A stretch of DNA of 64,000 nucleotides from Chlorogloeopsis sp038404745 (GCF_038404745.2 NZ_JAYKTT020000067.1:61434-125433); one strand, 5' to 3'. Counted from the stretch's first letter, positions 17,654 to 27,437 are shown. Notes: generated by a model not told the origin, from the sequence alone. Numbers and translations are program-made.

Positions 17654-18277
17654 ATGTTGAACAAAGAACAGATTTTGCAATGGTTACAGAAATTTGCAAC
17701 TACACTTGAGGAGAACAAAGACTATTTGACAGAATTAGATGCAGCCATAGGTGATGCCGATCACGGTATCAACATGGTTCGCGGCTTCCAAAAGGTGATA
17801 ACTCAACTACCGAGTGTTGCAGACAAAGACATCGGCAGCATTTTGAAAACGGTGAGTATGACTCTAATTTCCACAGTCGGTGGTGCGAGCGGGCCTCTCT
17901 ATGGCACCCTGTTTTTAAGAGCCAGTATGGTAATTACAGGCAAACAGGAATTGACTGAGCAAGAGATGTTGCAAATGCTGCAAGCTGGGTTAGAAGGCGT
18001 AATTGGACGCGGTAAAGCACAACTGGGCGATAAAACAATGGTAGATGCTTTATCTCCGGCTGTGGCAGCTTTTCGGCAAGCGACAAAAGAAGGTAAACTC
18101 ATACTGGAAGCAATGCAAAAAGCTGTAGCTGCGGCAGAACAAGGCATGAAAGAAACGATTCCTATGCAAGCAAAGAAAGGTAGGGCCAGCTATTTAGGAG
18201 AACGCAGTGTAGGGCATCAAGATCCAGGGGCAACCTCTTGTTATTTAATGTTGAAGAGTTTGTTAGATATTATTTGA
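17654..18277 (+). CDS. dhaL: Dihydroxyacetone kinase L subunit-like protein
   Basis: A 207-residue DhaL-type protein. The nucleotide/Mg site DAAIGDADHG (residues 29-38) is intact, as are the later GGASGPLYGTLF and DPGATSCYLML blocks. DhaL carries ADP or binds ATP and acts on dihydroxyacetone bound to DhaK. No dhaK or phosphotransferase dhaM is adjacent, so either the partner is elsewhere or this is a stand-alone kinase domain. The ATG at 17654 follows GGAGTG. Confidence 0.85.
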   Translation: MLNKEQILQWLQKFATTLEENKDYLTELDAAIGDADHGINMVRGFQKVITQLPSVADKDIGSILKTVSMTLISTVGGASGPLYGTLFLRASMVITGKQELTEQEMLQMLQAGLEGVIGRGKAQLGDKTMVDALSPAVAAFRQATKEGKLILEAMQKAVAAAEQGMKETIPMQAKKGRASYLGERSVGHQDPGATSCYLMLKSLLDII

Positions 18278-18325
18278 TAGTTAAAGCCAGGATAAAAATT
18301 AGGAATCTGATTCTCTGTGCGATCG

Positions 18326-18904
18326 ATGCAAGATTCACAAAAGACTGAAAAACAAAAAATGCTAGCACGAGAGCTGTATCTTTCTACAGATCCTGAACTA
18401 GTGGTTGAGCGTCAAAGAGCGCGTCGGCTGACTCGTTTTTACAATGCTACTACTGAAGAAGATTTAGAACAGCGATCGCAAATTCTACAAGAACTGTTTG
18501 GCAAACTAGGTCAAAATTTTGAGGTTGTCCCACCATTTCTGTGTGACTACGGTAGCAACATATATGCTGGCAACAATTTATATATGAATTTTGGCTGCGT
18601 AATTTTAGACTGTAACATTGTACATATAGGTGACAATCTGCTTTGTGCTCCTTATGTGCAGATTTACACTGCCTATCATCCCACCGATCCGATCCAAAGA
18701 CTAACACACAGAGAACTAGAATTAGCTGCTCCTGTCACGATTGGTAATAATGTCTGGATTGGTGGTGGTGCAATTATTTGTCCGGGTGTGACGATTGGTG
18801 ACAATACTACCATTGGTGCCGGGAGCGTTGTTGTCAAAGACATTCCTGCTAATGTTATTGCTGCTGGCAATCCCTGTCGTGTGATTCGAGCTTTGGAATC
18901 CTAA
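18326..18904 (+). CDS. Sugar O-acetyltransferase (maltose/galactoside type)
   Basis: A 192-residue protein of the left-handed beta-helix acetyltransferases. It has the N-terminal Maa domain (KMLARELYLSTDPEL) and hexapeptide repeats ending PVTIGNNVWIGGGAIICPGV and GAGSVVVKDIPANVIAAGNP. It uses acetyl-CoA to acetylate a sugar; the acceptor is unknown. I preferred the ATG at 18326 over a GTG three codons upstream. Confidence 0.9.
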   Translation: MQDSQKTEKQKMLARELYLSTDPELVVERQRARRLTRFYNATTEEDLEQRSQILQELFGKLGQNFEVVPPFLCDYGSNIYAGNNLYMNFGCVILDCNIVHIGDNLLCAPYVQIYTAYHPTDPIQRLTHRELELAAPVTIGNNVWIGGGAIICPGVTIGDNTTIGAGSVVVKDIPANVIAAGNPCRVIRALES

Positions 18905-18912
18905 ACCTGATA

Positions 18913-19851
18913 CTACACTGCCGGAGCAGTCCCCAACAAACCTACTGCTCCCACAAGCATACCTATGCGATCCCAAAATACAAATCCCTCGTAAGCATTC
19001 ACACTATCTTGATATTGATAGCGTGCTAGTGCCATTCCCATCATCAACAACATGACTGAGGAGAAAACTCCAAATATCAAGGGATGTGCCATTGGCAGTA
19101 GTAACACTGCAAATGGAATTGACACAAGCAACATCCCTATTAATCCCCAACTTATTGAGAAAGCCTTTTTCTTTCCCCAAGAATTGACAACGGTGATAAT
19201 TCCCTGAGCGCGATCGCCAACTGCATCATGCACATCCCAGATGATTTCCTTGGCGAGGGTGTAGCAGAATGCAAAAGCACTAGGATAAATTAGTGCTAAA
19301 GGCCGATTTACTACTAAACTGCCCAGAAAAATGATTGCAGCCGCGATCGCTGCTACAATAAAATTCGCAAAAATACCGTTGCGAGCTAACAAATGGGAGT
19401 AATTCCACAGCAAGATAGAACTCACGGCTACTAAGATAAAGCAATAGATCCCTAGAGGAATTGCTGCGATTAGAGCGCAGACAAACAGAATAGTAGCAGC
19501 CCACCAAACTTGTTGCAGAGAAAGACGCCCAGATGGTAATGGTCTTTGTGGATGATCTATTCTATCTTTCTCTACATCCCAATAGTCATTGATTGCACAG
19601 GCGGCAGAGTGTGTACAAACTAAAATAATTGCCGTCAGCAGGTATTTATATAATGGAACTGCCGAATGTAATGCATAGATAGTAGCACAACCTACGAAAG
19701 CAGCAACAATAGCAACTGGCAATCGAAAAAGTTGAGCAAAATCACGAATTAGGCTAATTTTGTCACTAGAGTCAGGTGAAGAAGAATTATTATTTCCTGA
19801 TGCAGAAGTGAACGAACCAGTTTTTTTGTCAATGTGTAATTGTTCGCTCAT
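18913..19851 (-). CDS. UbiA family prenyltransferase
   Basis: A 312-residue polytopic membrane protein. The first Asp-rich motif is INDYWDVEKDRIDHP followed by RPLPSG, and the second is WDVHDAVGDRAQG, both hallmarks of UbiA. The similarity is to the geranylgeranylglycerol-phosphate synthase-like branch rather than the plastoquinone or chlorophyll synthase genes, but the acceptor is uncertain. The ATG at 19851 was chosen because GAGG precedes it. Confidence 0.85.
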   Translation of the reverse strand: MSEQLHIDKKTGSFTSASGNNNSSSPDSSDKISLIRDFAQLFRLPVAIVAAFVGCATIYALHSAVPLYKYLLTAIILVCTHSAACAINDYWDVEKDRIDHPQRPLPSGRLSLQQVWWAATILFVCALIAAIPLGIYCFILVAVSSILLWNYSHLLARNGIFANFIVAAIAAAIIFLGSLVVNRPLALIYPSAFAFCYTLAKEIIWDVHDAVGDRAQGIITVVNSWGKKKAFSISWGLIGMLLVSIPFAVLLLPMAHPLIFGVFSSVMLLMMGMALARYQYQDSVNAYEGFVFWDRIGMLVGAVGLLGTAPAV

Positions 19852-20130
19852 CGCTAACCTCACATATTCAATTATGTGGGTAATAAAACATACTTTTTCA
19901 CTCCCATTGCCATTACTCCTAAAACCTGGGTAAAAACTTCTACTCGTCAAACCCAGGCATTAGGCTATAAAGCATTGGTTATAGGCGAAAAAACTATTAA
20001 ATACTATTTTTAGTTTGTTTTGTATACACCTACTTACTTAGTCTATCTCACTTATATCGAGATAGGTATTCTGTCAAGATGTTTGTAAAAATATGTAATA
20101 TATTGGTTAGGCAAGATATACATCTTTGTA

Positions 20131-21477
20131 CTAAAGCGTATATGTAAAATCCTCAACTAACATACCAGGAACCATACTACCTCCAAGTTGACGACCTTCG
20201 TATGTTCCAACATCGGGAATAAATTCTTGAAAATCAGTCAAATCTACCAGATTTTCTCCCCAAAAGCGATAAAGACTGTCATCGAAGCGCAAATTTTCTA
20301 TTGGAGCAACTATTTCACCGTCTTCCACCCAAAAACAAGCATAACGAGTCATACCAGTGATTCTTCCTGTCGGGCGATCGCTCCAATTTAAGTAATGCAA
20401 ATTTGATACATACAATCCAGTATCTAAATTTGACAGAATCCGAGTAAATTCTAAATTTCCTGGACTTAATTCCGGCGCACGTAAAGACTCGGCAGTGTTA
20501 GCACCATTGGCCGTTTTTTGATATTCCTTAGCAGTGCGAGAATTGATTAGGGTATTAACCAAAATTCCATTTGTAATTATTGGTAATTCTGGTGCTGCCA
20601 TTTCTCCCCACTCATTGAAACGCGGTACTAATCCCTGATGAAAGTTTTCTTTAAGATGAAATGTAGGAGAAAGTAATTTTTCTTGACGAGATAGAGCTGC
20701 TAAAGCGCTATTTCCTTGTTGTAAATCAGCTTCGCTCACACCTCCCCAAGAAAGCATACTTAATAAATCAGCAACTGCTGCTGGTGCAAAATAAGTCTTA
20801 TAGTTTCCTCTGGGTAATTGTTTAACAGGCCGAGAAAGTAACTTTAGTTGCTTTTTGGCTTCATCAATTTTGGCTGTATAAGCTTCTTGATACCAATGAC
20901 TGCCTGCAAAAGTGCCTTTGACAGCTTGTTCTTCGGTCGTGAATATAGAATAATCTAAAGTAAAAGAATCGGTAGCAAACCAATGCTTCTGACCACTAGA
21001 ATCAGCATAAGCTTTAACTACAACTCCTCCGGCGTAGATGCCCGTAAAATCTAATTCATTCACCAATTCTAGTACCGTTGGCACTACAGCTTCTTCAAGT
21101 AACAAATTACCTGCATGAATTTCTCTACTGGTGTTAGTTCCTGATGGCAAAACTAAATAGGGATCTAAAGGTAGCAGAGGAATCTCTTCGCGCAGTTCTT
21201 GCAAAGCTTTGTATGCCACCTGCCAATCCACTTCTCTATCGCCAGTGAAAGGAATAAGTCGAAAAGCACTGCGCTGATTTTGGATTAAAGTCAACTCAGC
21301 CCAGCCATCAGCAACAGTACCTGTTTGTCGCACTTTGGCATGATTGAAGCGAGTAAATTGACTGTATTCGCTGCTCAATTTCACAGTGAATTGTTCACTT
21401 TCTTCTTTCTTATTTAAGAGAGTTTCAATTAATTGGTTAAAGCTGAATTCTAAAGCAGATAATTCCTGGTGTTTCAT
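20131..21477 (-). CDS. TldE/PmbA family protein
   Basis: A 448-residue member of the TldD/PmbA family without the HExxxH zinc site, so it is the TldE (PmbA) type subunit. The C-terminal half has the family pattern, such as LSWGGVSEADLQQGNSALA and the ending LGGSMVPGMLVEDF. TldE pairs with TldD in a heterodimeric protease that trims unfolded peptides and RiPP leaders in enterobacteria. The tldD gene lies just upstream on the same strand. Confidence 0.85.
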   Translation of the reverse strand: MKHQELSALEFSFNQLIETLLNKKEESEQFTVKLSSEYSQFTRFNHAKVRQTGTVADGWAELTLIQNQRSAFRLIPFTGDREVDWQVAYKALQELREEIPLLPLDPYLVLPSGTNTSREIHAGNLLLEEAVVPTVLELVNELDFTGIYAGGVVVKAYADSSGQKHWFATDSFTLDYSIFTTEEQAVKGTFAGSHWYQEAYTAKIDEAKKQLKLLSRPVKQLPRGNYKTYFAPAAVADLLSMLSWGGVSEADLQQGNSALAALSRQEKLLSPTFHLKENFHQGLVPRFNEWGEMAAPELPIITNGILVNTLINSRTAKEYQKTANGANTAESLRAPELSPGNLEFTRILSNLDTGLYVSNLHYLNWSDRPTGRITGMTRYACFWVEDGEIVAPIENLRFDDSLYRFWGENLVDLTDFQEFIPDVGTYEGRQLGGSMVPGMLVEDFTYTL

Positions 21478-21659
21478 TTATATTCCTATCTAGAAAAAAG
21501 AGGCTAGAGGCTAGGGGCTAGTAAAGAAGAGTGGGAGAGTGGAGGAGGAAGAGATGAGGGAGATAGGGAAGAATTTACTCTTATTAATTCCTCAACTCCC
21601 TCACCTTCTTCACCTCCCTCACCTCCTTGTCTCCGTGTCTCCTTGTCCCCTTGTCCTCT
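21478..21659. repeat. Low-complexity CTCC/TTGTCTCC spacer between tldD and tldE
   Basis: The gap contains purine-rich GAGTGGGAGAGTGGAGGAGG followed by runs of CTCCCTCACC and CTCCTTGTCTCCGTGTCTCC. The same type of text recurs at 29826-29925 and 58520-58690 and inside cysS at 24975-25115. Confidence 0.65.
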
Positions 21660-23102
21660 TCAAGTTCCGCCGCCAAATACTTCGACATTAGCAAACACAC
21701 AAACGGGTGAACCATGTCCTACCCAAATAGCTTGATTTGGTTCACCTTTACCACAGTAAGGAGTGCCGTACATTTCCCAAGTCGAGGAGTTACCAACTTT
21801 AATTAAGCTGTGCCAAAACTCTGGAGTTGTGGCTCGATAGTTGGGATTGCGGAGTGTTTTGGTGAGCTTACCGTTTTCAATCAATTTTGCATACTCACAA
21901 CCAAATTGAAATTTATAGCGGCGATCGTCTATCGACCAAGAACGGTTAGACTCCATGTAAACACCGTGTTCTATGCCAGCGATAATTTCTTCAAAGGAGG
22001 CTTTTCCTGGTTCTAAATTCAAGTTTGCCATCCGGTCAATAGCAGGTCGATTCCAAGAGCAGGCACGCGCACAAGCTACCCCTGGTATCCCGGCTCGTTT
22101 TTGACTTTCCAAACTGCCCAAACCTCGCAGCAACACACCTTCCTTGATTAAATACTCCCGTGTTGCCACAGCACCAGTATCATCAAAGCCATAGCTGGCA
22201 AATTCTCCGGATACGGTAGGGTCAAAGGTAATGTTCATCAAGGGAGAACCATATACCAAAACGCCGAAATCACTTTTGTTAACAAAGCTACCTCCAGCAT
22301 AGTTGCGCTCATCTCCTAGAATTCTGTCAATTTCTAGAGGATGTCCAACACTTTCATGAATTTGCAACATCATTTGATCCGGGGCTAATACCAGATTCGT
22401 GCGTGTAGTTGGGCATTCCTGAGCCGTTAAAAGTTCGACTGCCTGTTCGCCAATGTGCTGAACTCTTTGCCATATATCTTCTTGTTTGAATAGCTCCATG
22501 CCACCTTGGTAACAGTTAGCTTCCCAACCATTGTTAGTGCGGTGCTGTACGATCGCTCCTTCTTGGGCGATCGCTCCATAATGCTGACGTAAGGATATAA
22601 AATTTTGATACACCTCAGAGCCATTACTACTCGCGAACCAAGTTTCCCTATCGGTAGTGGTAGCACTGGCTGTAGTTTGGACTATTTGTTCGGAAACTTT
22701 TAGAGTATGGCAGGTACGTACCAGCAAATCATTGATTTGCGCAGCACTCAGAGCATCCAATGATTGAAGAAATGGGGAAATATATTCACCAACAACCTTA
22801 GGACGCTCGGTTGCGACTTGGAACGGATGTATCCACCACTGGCTTGCTGCTTGTGCTTGTTTATAAGCTTTTTCGGCAGCAGCTTGCAAGCTCGCAAGTT
22901 CTAGATGATTGGTAGCGGCATAGCCAATGCAGCCATTTACCATTACTTCCAGCATTGCTCCTGATGTGGAAGATTTGCCATTACTTTGTGGTAAGGCATC
23001 ACGGAAATAATGGTGAGAAGAAGTTTCTTTTACTACTCTGATCCCAATCCAATCTGCGGGAATTTTGATATTGGCGATCGCTTTTGTTAGTTCAGACCAC
23101 AT
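21660..23102 (-). CDS. tldD: TldD family metalloprotease subunit
   Basis: A 480-residue protein with the TldD zinc motif HESVGH (HExxxH) followed by PLEIDRILGDERNYAGGSF. It also has the C-terminal GHGSPVCVFANVEVFGGGT expected for the catalytic subunit. It partners with the TldE-like protein from the next gene. In cyanobacteria the physiological substrates are not established. A GCGATCGC site lies just inside the 5' end. Confidence 0.9.
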   Translation of the reverse strand: MWSELTKAIANIKIPADWIGIRVVKETSSHHYFRDALPQSNGKSSTSGAMLEVMVNGCIGYAATNHLELASLQAAAEKAYKQAQAASQWWIHPFQVATERPKVVGEYISPFLQSLDALSAAQINDLLVRTCHTLKVSEQIVQTTASATTTDRETWFASSNGSEVYQNFISLRQHYGAIAQEGAIVQHRTNNGWEANCYQGGMELFKQEDIWQRVQHIGEQAVELLTAQECPTTRTNLVLAPDQMMLQIHESVGHPLEIDRILGDERNYAGGSFVNKSDFGVLVYGSPLMNITFDPTVSGEFASYGFDDTGAVATREYLIKEGVLLRGLGSLESQKRAGIPGVACARACSWNRPAIDRMANLNLEPGKASFEEIIAGIEHGVYMESNRSWSIDDRRYKFQFGCEYAKLIENGKLTKTLRNPNYRATTPEFWHSLIKVGNSSTWEMYGTPYCGKGEPNQAIWVGHGSPVCVFANVEVFGGGT

Positions 23103-23202
23103 ATCTTCTTAAAATTTTAGTAAGGATAAGTGAAAATCGATTAAATTTGTCAATCAATAACCTTTTCTTAACTTTATATCTCTTAAGAAACACAAGGCAG
23201 AG

Positions 23203-23232
23203 GAGCCACTGCGGTGGTGAGTCAGCGCGTCG
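23203..23232 (+). repeat. Partial copy of the GC-rich palindromic repeat
   Basis: GAGCCACTGCGGTGGTGAG plus the following bases match the first part of the repeat at 3944-4016. The text then diverges into another repeat with GTCGTTCGCCGTCAGGCG. It lies upstream of tldD and downstream of the start of the AI-2E family gene. Confidence 0.6.
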
Positions 23233-23358
23233 TTCGCCGTCAGGCGTTGCGTTAGCTAGCGTCTTCTCGCAGAGTAGCCCTTCCTGCAGGGTAGGGTAGG
23301 TAGGCAGAAGGAAAGACAACAAAAGTGTTTCTTTAATTTGTTGCTTACGGCGAACAAC

Positions 23359-24507
23359 CTATTTCCCAGATAATTTAGATGCTCCATCCGAAACTGGTTG
23401 CTGATCTGAGCAGATAACAGCTTCTGAGAAATTATCTGTTTGTTCTGCTAATAATTTTGGACGTAAATAAAGATTCTCTAACAAAACTGCTAAACCAGCT
23501 ATCCAAGGTGGGACAATTACAGCACCAATAATTCCTAAAACTTGCGTTCCTCCTAATACTGCTAAGAGTTGATACAACGGATGAACTCGTACTGAAGAAC
23601 CTACCAGCAAAGGATCGAGTACGTAACTTTCTAAATTTTGGATAATTACAAACAACAGCAGCACCCAAAGGAAAGTTAACCCTCCTTGAGGAATTGCAAC
23701 TATTAAAGCTGGGATCGCTCCTATAATGGGGCCAACAAATGGTATCAAATTCGTAAAACCAGCAATTACTCCTAATGCTAAGGCAAACTCTGAAAGTCCT
23801 AAAATTTCCAGACCTAGCGTAATGGCAAAGGCTAAAATAGCCGACACCAAAACTCGACCTTGAATATAACCTCCCATCCGGCGAGAAATGGGTACAACTT
23901 GGGCAGCGAGGCGCTCATCCCAGGGTTTGGGAAACAATGCTACCAATCCTTTAATCAAATTTTCGCTACCAGCAACCATGTAAGCGGAAATGACCAAAGC
24001 TAAAATCAAATTTACAACACCACCAACAATACCGCGAGTCAATCCAAAAGAACGCACTAACAACTGCTGGCTAGAACGAATTAACCAATTGGTAAGTGCT
24101 TGAATATCGAAGAATTGCTCGATTGACTCTATCTGATAAATTCCTATTCGTACGGCTAAATTTTCCAAAGTTGTCCGCAAATTTTCTAAATAGACTGGCA
24201 GTCTACTGCCCAATTTTTGAATTTGATCGAACACAGAGGGGCCAATAATTAAACCTAGCCCAACTAAGCTAGCAATTAAACCTATGTAAGCCAAAATTAC
24301 ACCTAGCCACCGTGGCAGGCGTAATCTTTCTGCAGTATCAACTATGGGGGCGATCGCTGCTGCCAGCACTACTGCAATCATTAATGTCAGCAGCAAACTC
24401 CGTAATTGCCACAACAGAACAACCAAAAAGAAAGTGGCGATAATCAACAGGAGATTCAGTAAAGATATCGCCTGACGCTTTTCGGACATAAGAAGTATAG
24501 GGGACAA
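23359..24507 (-). CDS. AI-2E family (PerM/UPF0118) transporter
   Basis: A 382-residue protein with seven to eight membrane segments and a large soluble loop at about residues 75-150. The conserved C-terminal block TNLIPFVGPIIGAIPALIVA is typical of PerM/UPF0118 exporters. Named members export autoinducer-2 or sodium/protons, so the substrate here is open. It is on the same strand as tldD/tldE and cysS, but the gaps are large. Confidence 0.9.
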   Translation of the reverse strand: MSPILLMSEKRQAISLLNLLLIIATFFLVVLLWQLRSLLLTLMIAVVLAAAIAPIVDTAERLRLPRWLGVILAYIGLIASLVGLGLIIGPSVFDQIQKLGSRLPVYLENLRTTLENLAVRIGIYQIESIEQFFDIQALTNWLIRSSQQLLVRSFGLTRGIVGGVVNLILALVISAYMVAGSENLIKGLVALFPKPWDERLAAQVVPISRRMGGYIQGRVLVSAILAFAITLGLEILGLSEFALALGVIAGFTNLIPFVGPIIGAIPALIVAIPQGGLTFLWVLLLFVIIQNLESYVLDPLLVGSSVRVHPLYQLLAVLGGTQVLGIIGAVIVPPWIAGLAVLLENLYLRPKLLAEQTDNFSEAVICSDQQPVSDGASKLSGK

Positions 24508-24584
24508 GGGACAGGGATAGGAGGTAGGGGACAGGGCACAGGTGACAGAAGGAGAAATTATTTTATTAATTCATCCTTCATCCT

Positions 24585-26144
24585 TCAATTTCGGTGCCAT
24601 TCCGTACCTTGGGGTTTGTCAATTAAGGTAATACCTTTAGCTTGCAGTTCATTACGGATGCGATCGCCTTCAGCAAAATTCTTCGCTTTTCTCGCTTCCT
24701 GACGTTTTTGGATGAGGGCTTCAATTTCTGTGTCAGTTAAACCATCAGTATTTGGTTTTTCCTCCTCGATTTGAGCTTCTAAACCTAAAACTCCCGCCAA
24801 AGTGAGTAGAGTTTGCCATTGTTTAAATAACTCCTCTGGTGGTGTTTCGGTTTTTCCTTCGTGTACCAAAAGATTTCCCTCCCGTCGCAGTTCTTTAGCT
24901 AATTCAAATAACACAGCTAACCCACCAGGGAAATTAAAGTCATCATTCACGGCATCTTGGAAACGCTCTATGTGTGACGTGGAGAGCATGAGATGCGGGG
25001 ACGTCTCTGAAGACGCGGTGACGCGGAGAGCACCAGACGCGGAGAAACTTTTATTTACATTCTCCGTGTCCCCACCTCCCCGTGTCCCCGCGTCCTTTTC
25101 ATTCTCCGTGTCCTCTTCCCACCCTAGTTCCTTCCCATGTTTGTAACCAAAAAGCAAACCTTCTTTGAGGGTTTGCCAACCGTTGGTAGCAGCAGCGATC
25201 GCTTCATCGGTAAAATCAATCGGTTTACGATAATGTGCCATCAACACAAACAATCGCAATGCCATTGGATCTACCCCTCGCTCCAGTAATTCGCGAATGG
25301 TGATAAAGTTGCCCAAAGATTTAGACATTTTCTCACCATCAACTTTCACCATGCCGTTGTGCAGCCAGTAGTGAGCTAATGGTTTACCCGTCACTGCCTC
25401 AGATTGGGCAATTTCATTTTCATGGTGGGGAAAAATTAAGTCAGCACCGCCAGCGTGGATGTCAATAGTTTCACCGAGGCGATCGCGTACCATTGCAGAA
25501 CACTCAATATGCCATCCTGGACGTCCTTTACCCCAAGGTGACTCCCAATAAGGTTCTCCTAATTTTGCTGCTTTCCACAAGGCAAAGTCAAACGGCTCTC
25601 TTTTCTTCTGATAATCTGGATCGTCTACATTGACTCGCTCACTTGCACCAACCTGCAAATCCTCTAATTTACGTCCGGAAAGTTTGCCATACTCAGGAAA
25701 TTGCCGCACAGCGTAGTAGACATCACCGTCAGCAGGGTAGGCGTAACCTCTGTTTTCTAGATCGTAAATGAGCCGTTGAATGCCATTCATTGTATGAGTT
25801 GCACGCGGATACTCATCAGCGTCTTTAATTTTCAACTGCCGCATATCTTCAAAATAGGCTTTGATAAAGCGATCGGCGACAGCTTCCATAGATGAGCCTT
25901 CTTGCCGGGCTCGATTAAGGATTTTGTCATCAATGTCGGTAAAATTCTGGACAAAACGCACGTCATAGCCAATGAATTGTAGGTAGCGACGCACAACGTC
26001 CCAAACAATACAAGCTCTAGCATGACCCAAATGGCAATAGTCGTACACCGTCACGCCGCAGTAATACATTTTTACCTTTCCTGGTTCGACAGTTTCAAAG
26101 GGTTCTTGGCGACGAGTGAGAGTATTGTAAACAGTTAGGGTCAT
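24585..26144 (-). CDS. cysS: Cysteinyl-tRNA synthetase with a repeat-derived insert
   Basis: A complete class I synthetase. HLGH (38-41) and KMSKS (272-276) form the ATP site, and Cys29, Cys215, His240 and Glu244 match the zinc site that discriminates cysteine. At 519 residues it is longer than usual. About 47 extra residues (about 344-390, DNA 24975-25115), rich in Glu/Asp/Ser/Gly, separate the catalytic part from the C-terminal helical domain. Their DNA resembles the dispersed CTCCGTGTCCCC-type intergenic repeats but stays in frame. The gene should be functional because it is essential. Confidence 0.95.
   Translation of the reverse strand: MTLTVYNTLTRRQEPFETVEPGKVKMYYCGVTVYDYCHLGHARACIVWDVVRRYLQFIGYDVRFVQNFTDIDDKILNRARQEGSSMEAVADRFIKAYFEDMRQLKIKDADEYPRATHTMNGIQRLIYDLENRGYAYPADGDVYYAVRQFPEYGKLSGRKLEDLQVGASERVNVDDPDYQKKREPFDFALWKAAKLGEPYWESPWGKGRPGWHIECSAMVRDRLGETIDIHAGGADLIFPHHENEIAQSEAVTGKPLAHYWLHNGMVKVDGEKMSKSLGNFITIRELLERGVDPMALRLFVLMAHYRKPIDFTDEAIAAATNGWQTLKEGLLFGYKHGKELGWEEDTENEKDAGTRGGGDTENVNKSFSASGALRVTASSETSPHLMLSTSHIERFQDAVNDDFNFPGGLAVLFELAKELRREGNLLVHEGKTETPPEELFKQWQTLLTLAGVLGLEAQIEEEKPNTDGLTDTEIEALIQKRQEARKAKNFAEGDRIRNELQAKGITLIDKPQGTEWHRN
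24975..25115 (-). repeat. Intergenic-type repeat text inside cysS
   Basis: Stretches such as GACGCGGAGAG, CTCCGTGTCCCCACC and CCCCGTGTCCCCGCGTCC match the low-complexity repeats seen between genes in this window. Here they code for an in-frame acidic linker of about 47 residues. Confidence 0.65.
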
Positions 26145-26198
26145 AACACAGTAATACTGAATGATATACGCAATAATAAATTAGAGTAGCTAGGATGT

Positions 26199-27377
26199 AT
26201 GTCCAGTATCCCTATGCTAGAGTTTTCTGGACTCTCTGCGCTACATTTCTATTTTGACTTTTTTAACAGCAGCGCTATGCAAGCAGTTACCCCCGAATCT
26301 CATTCAATGGATTCTCCTAAACAAGGGTTACCAGTCACAATTATTACTGGATTTCTCGGTAGCGGAAAAACTACTTTACTCAATCATATCCTCAGCAACC
26401 AGCAAGGTTTAAAAACTGCTGTTTTAGTAAATGAATTTGGTGAAATTGGCATCGATAACGAGCTAATTATCTCCACTGAAGAGAATATGGTGGAGCTAAA
26501 TAATGGTTGTATTTGCTGCACCATTAATAATGATTTGGTTGATGCCGTTTACAAAGTTTTAGAACGTCAAGAAAATCTCGATTATCTGGTAGTAGAAACA
26601 ACTGGACTCGCCGATCCGCTACCAGTTGCCTTGACATTTTTGGGTACAGAATTGCGCGATTTAACCCGTCTAGATTCGATTATTACCGTTGTAGATGCGG
26701 CAAATTACAGCTTGGATTTATTTAATTCTCAAGCAGCTTACAGTCAAATAGCTTATGGTGATGTAATTCTTTTAAATAAGACAGATTTAGTTTCTGAGGA
26801 AGAATTACAATCACTAGAAACCAAAATACGGGAAATCAAAGAAGGAGCGAGAATTATCCACACCAAGCGATCGCAAGTGCCGCTTCCCTTAATTCTCAGC
26901 GTCGGTTTGTTTGAGTCAGACAAGTATTTTGATGCTGAGGAAGCTCATGAGCATGAGCATCACGATCACGATCATGAGCATCACGATCACGACCACTCAG
27001 AATTTAGTCATGATCATCATCACGACCATGACCATCACCATCATTCCCACCATTTGGAAAATGACGGCTTTACCTCATTATCTTTTGAAAGTGACCAACC
27101 TTTTGCGATCAGAAAGTTCCAGTATTTCTTAGATAATCAACTCCCTGATACTGTTTTTAGAGCAAAAGGAATTATGTGGTTTGAAGAGAGTCCCAAACGC
27201 CACATTTTCCACCTATGCGGCAAGCGTTTTACTCTAGATGATGAAGAGTGGAAAGGCGAGAAAAAAAATCAATTGGTGCTAATTGGGCAAAATCTAGATC
27301 ACGAGCAGTTACGAGAACAACTAGAAAACTGCGTGTGTTTACCTTCTAAATCTCGTGGCAAAGGCTTTGGGAAATAG
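26199..27377 (+). CDS. CobW/COG0523 GTPase metallochaperone
   Basis: A 392-residue COG0523 protein. Walker A is GFLGSGKTTLLN, the metal-binding CxCC is present as NGCICCTINND, and NKTD is the G4 motif. A long His/Asp/Glu-rich segment (DNA about 26944-27055) precedes the C-terminal CobW domain and can hold several metal ions, most likely zinc. Family members insert or deliver zinc or cobalt. The start is uncertain: the ATG at 26199 has a near AGGA, but an ATG at 26277 would remove a nonconserved leader. Confidence 0.9.
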   Translation: MSSIPMLEFSGLSALHFYFDFFNSSAMQAVTPESHSMDSPKQGLPVTIITGFLGSGKTTLLNHILSNQQGLKTAVLVNEFGEIGIDNELIISTEENMVELNNGCICCTINNDLVDAVYKVLERQENLDYLVVETTGLADPLPVALTFLGTELRDLTRLDSIITVVDAANYSLDLFNSQAAYSQIAYGDVILLNKTDLVSEEELQSLETKIREIKEGARIIHTKRSQVPLPLILSVGLFESDKYFDAEEAHEHEHHDHDHEHHDHDHSEFSHDHHHDHDHHHHSHHLENDGFTSLSFESDQPFAIRKFQYFLDNQLPDTVFRAKGIMWFEESPKRHIFHLCGKRFTLDDEEWKGEKKNQLVLIGQNLDHEQLREQLENCVCLPSKSRGKGFGK

Positions 27378-27437
27378 TCATTAGTCATTAGTCATTGGTC
27401 ATTAGTCCATCATTTTGATTTGTTTGACTTTTGAACG

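Noticed and set aside
24802..25146. Plus-strand ORF of 114 codons opposite cysS
   Set aside because: It is the antisense of cysS and its repeat insert; the minus strand has the clear synthetase.
26145..26198. Zur box upstream of the CobW gene
   Set aside because: Only a loose AT-rich resemblance; no clear TGATAAT-type palindrome.
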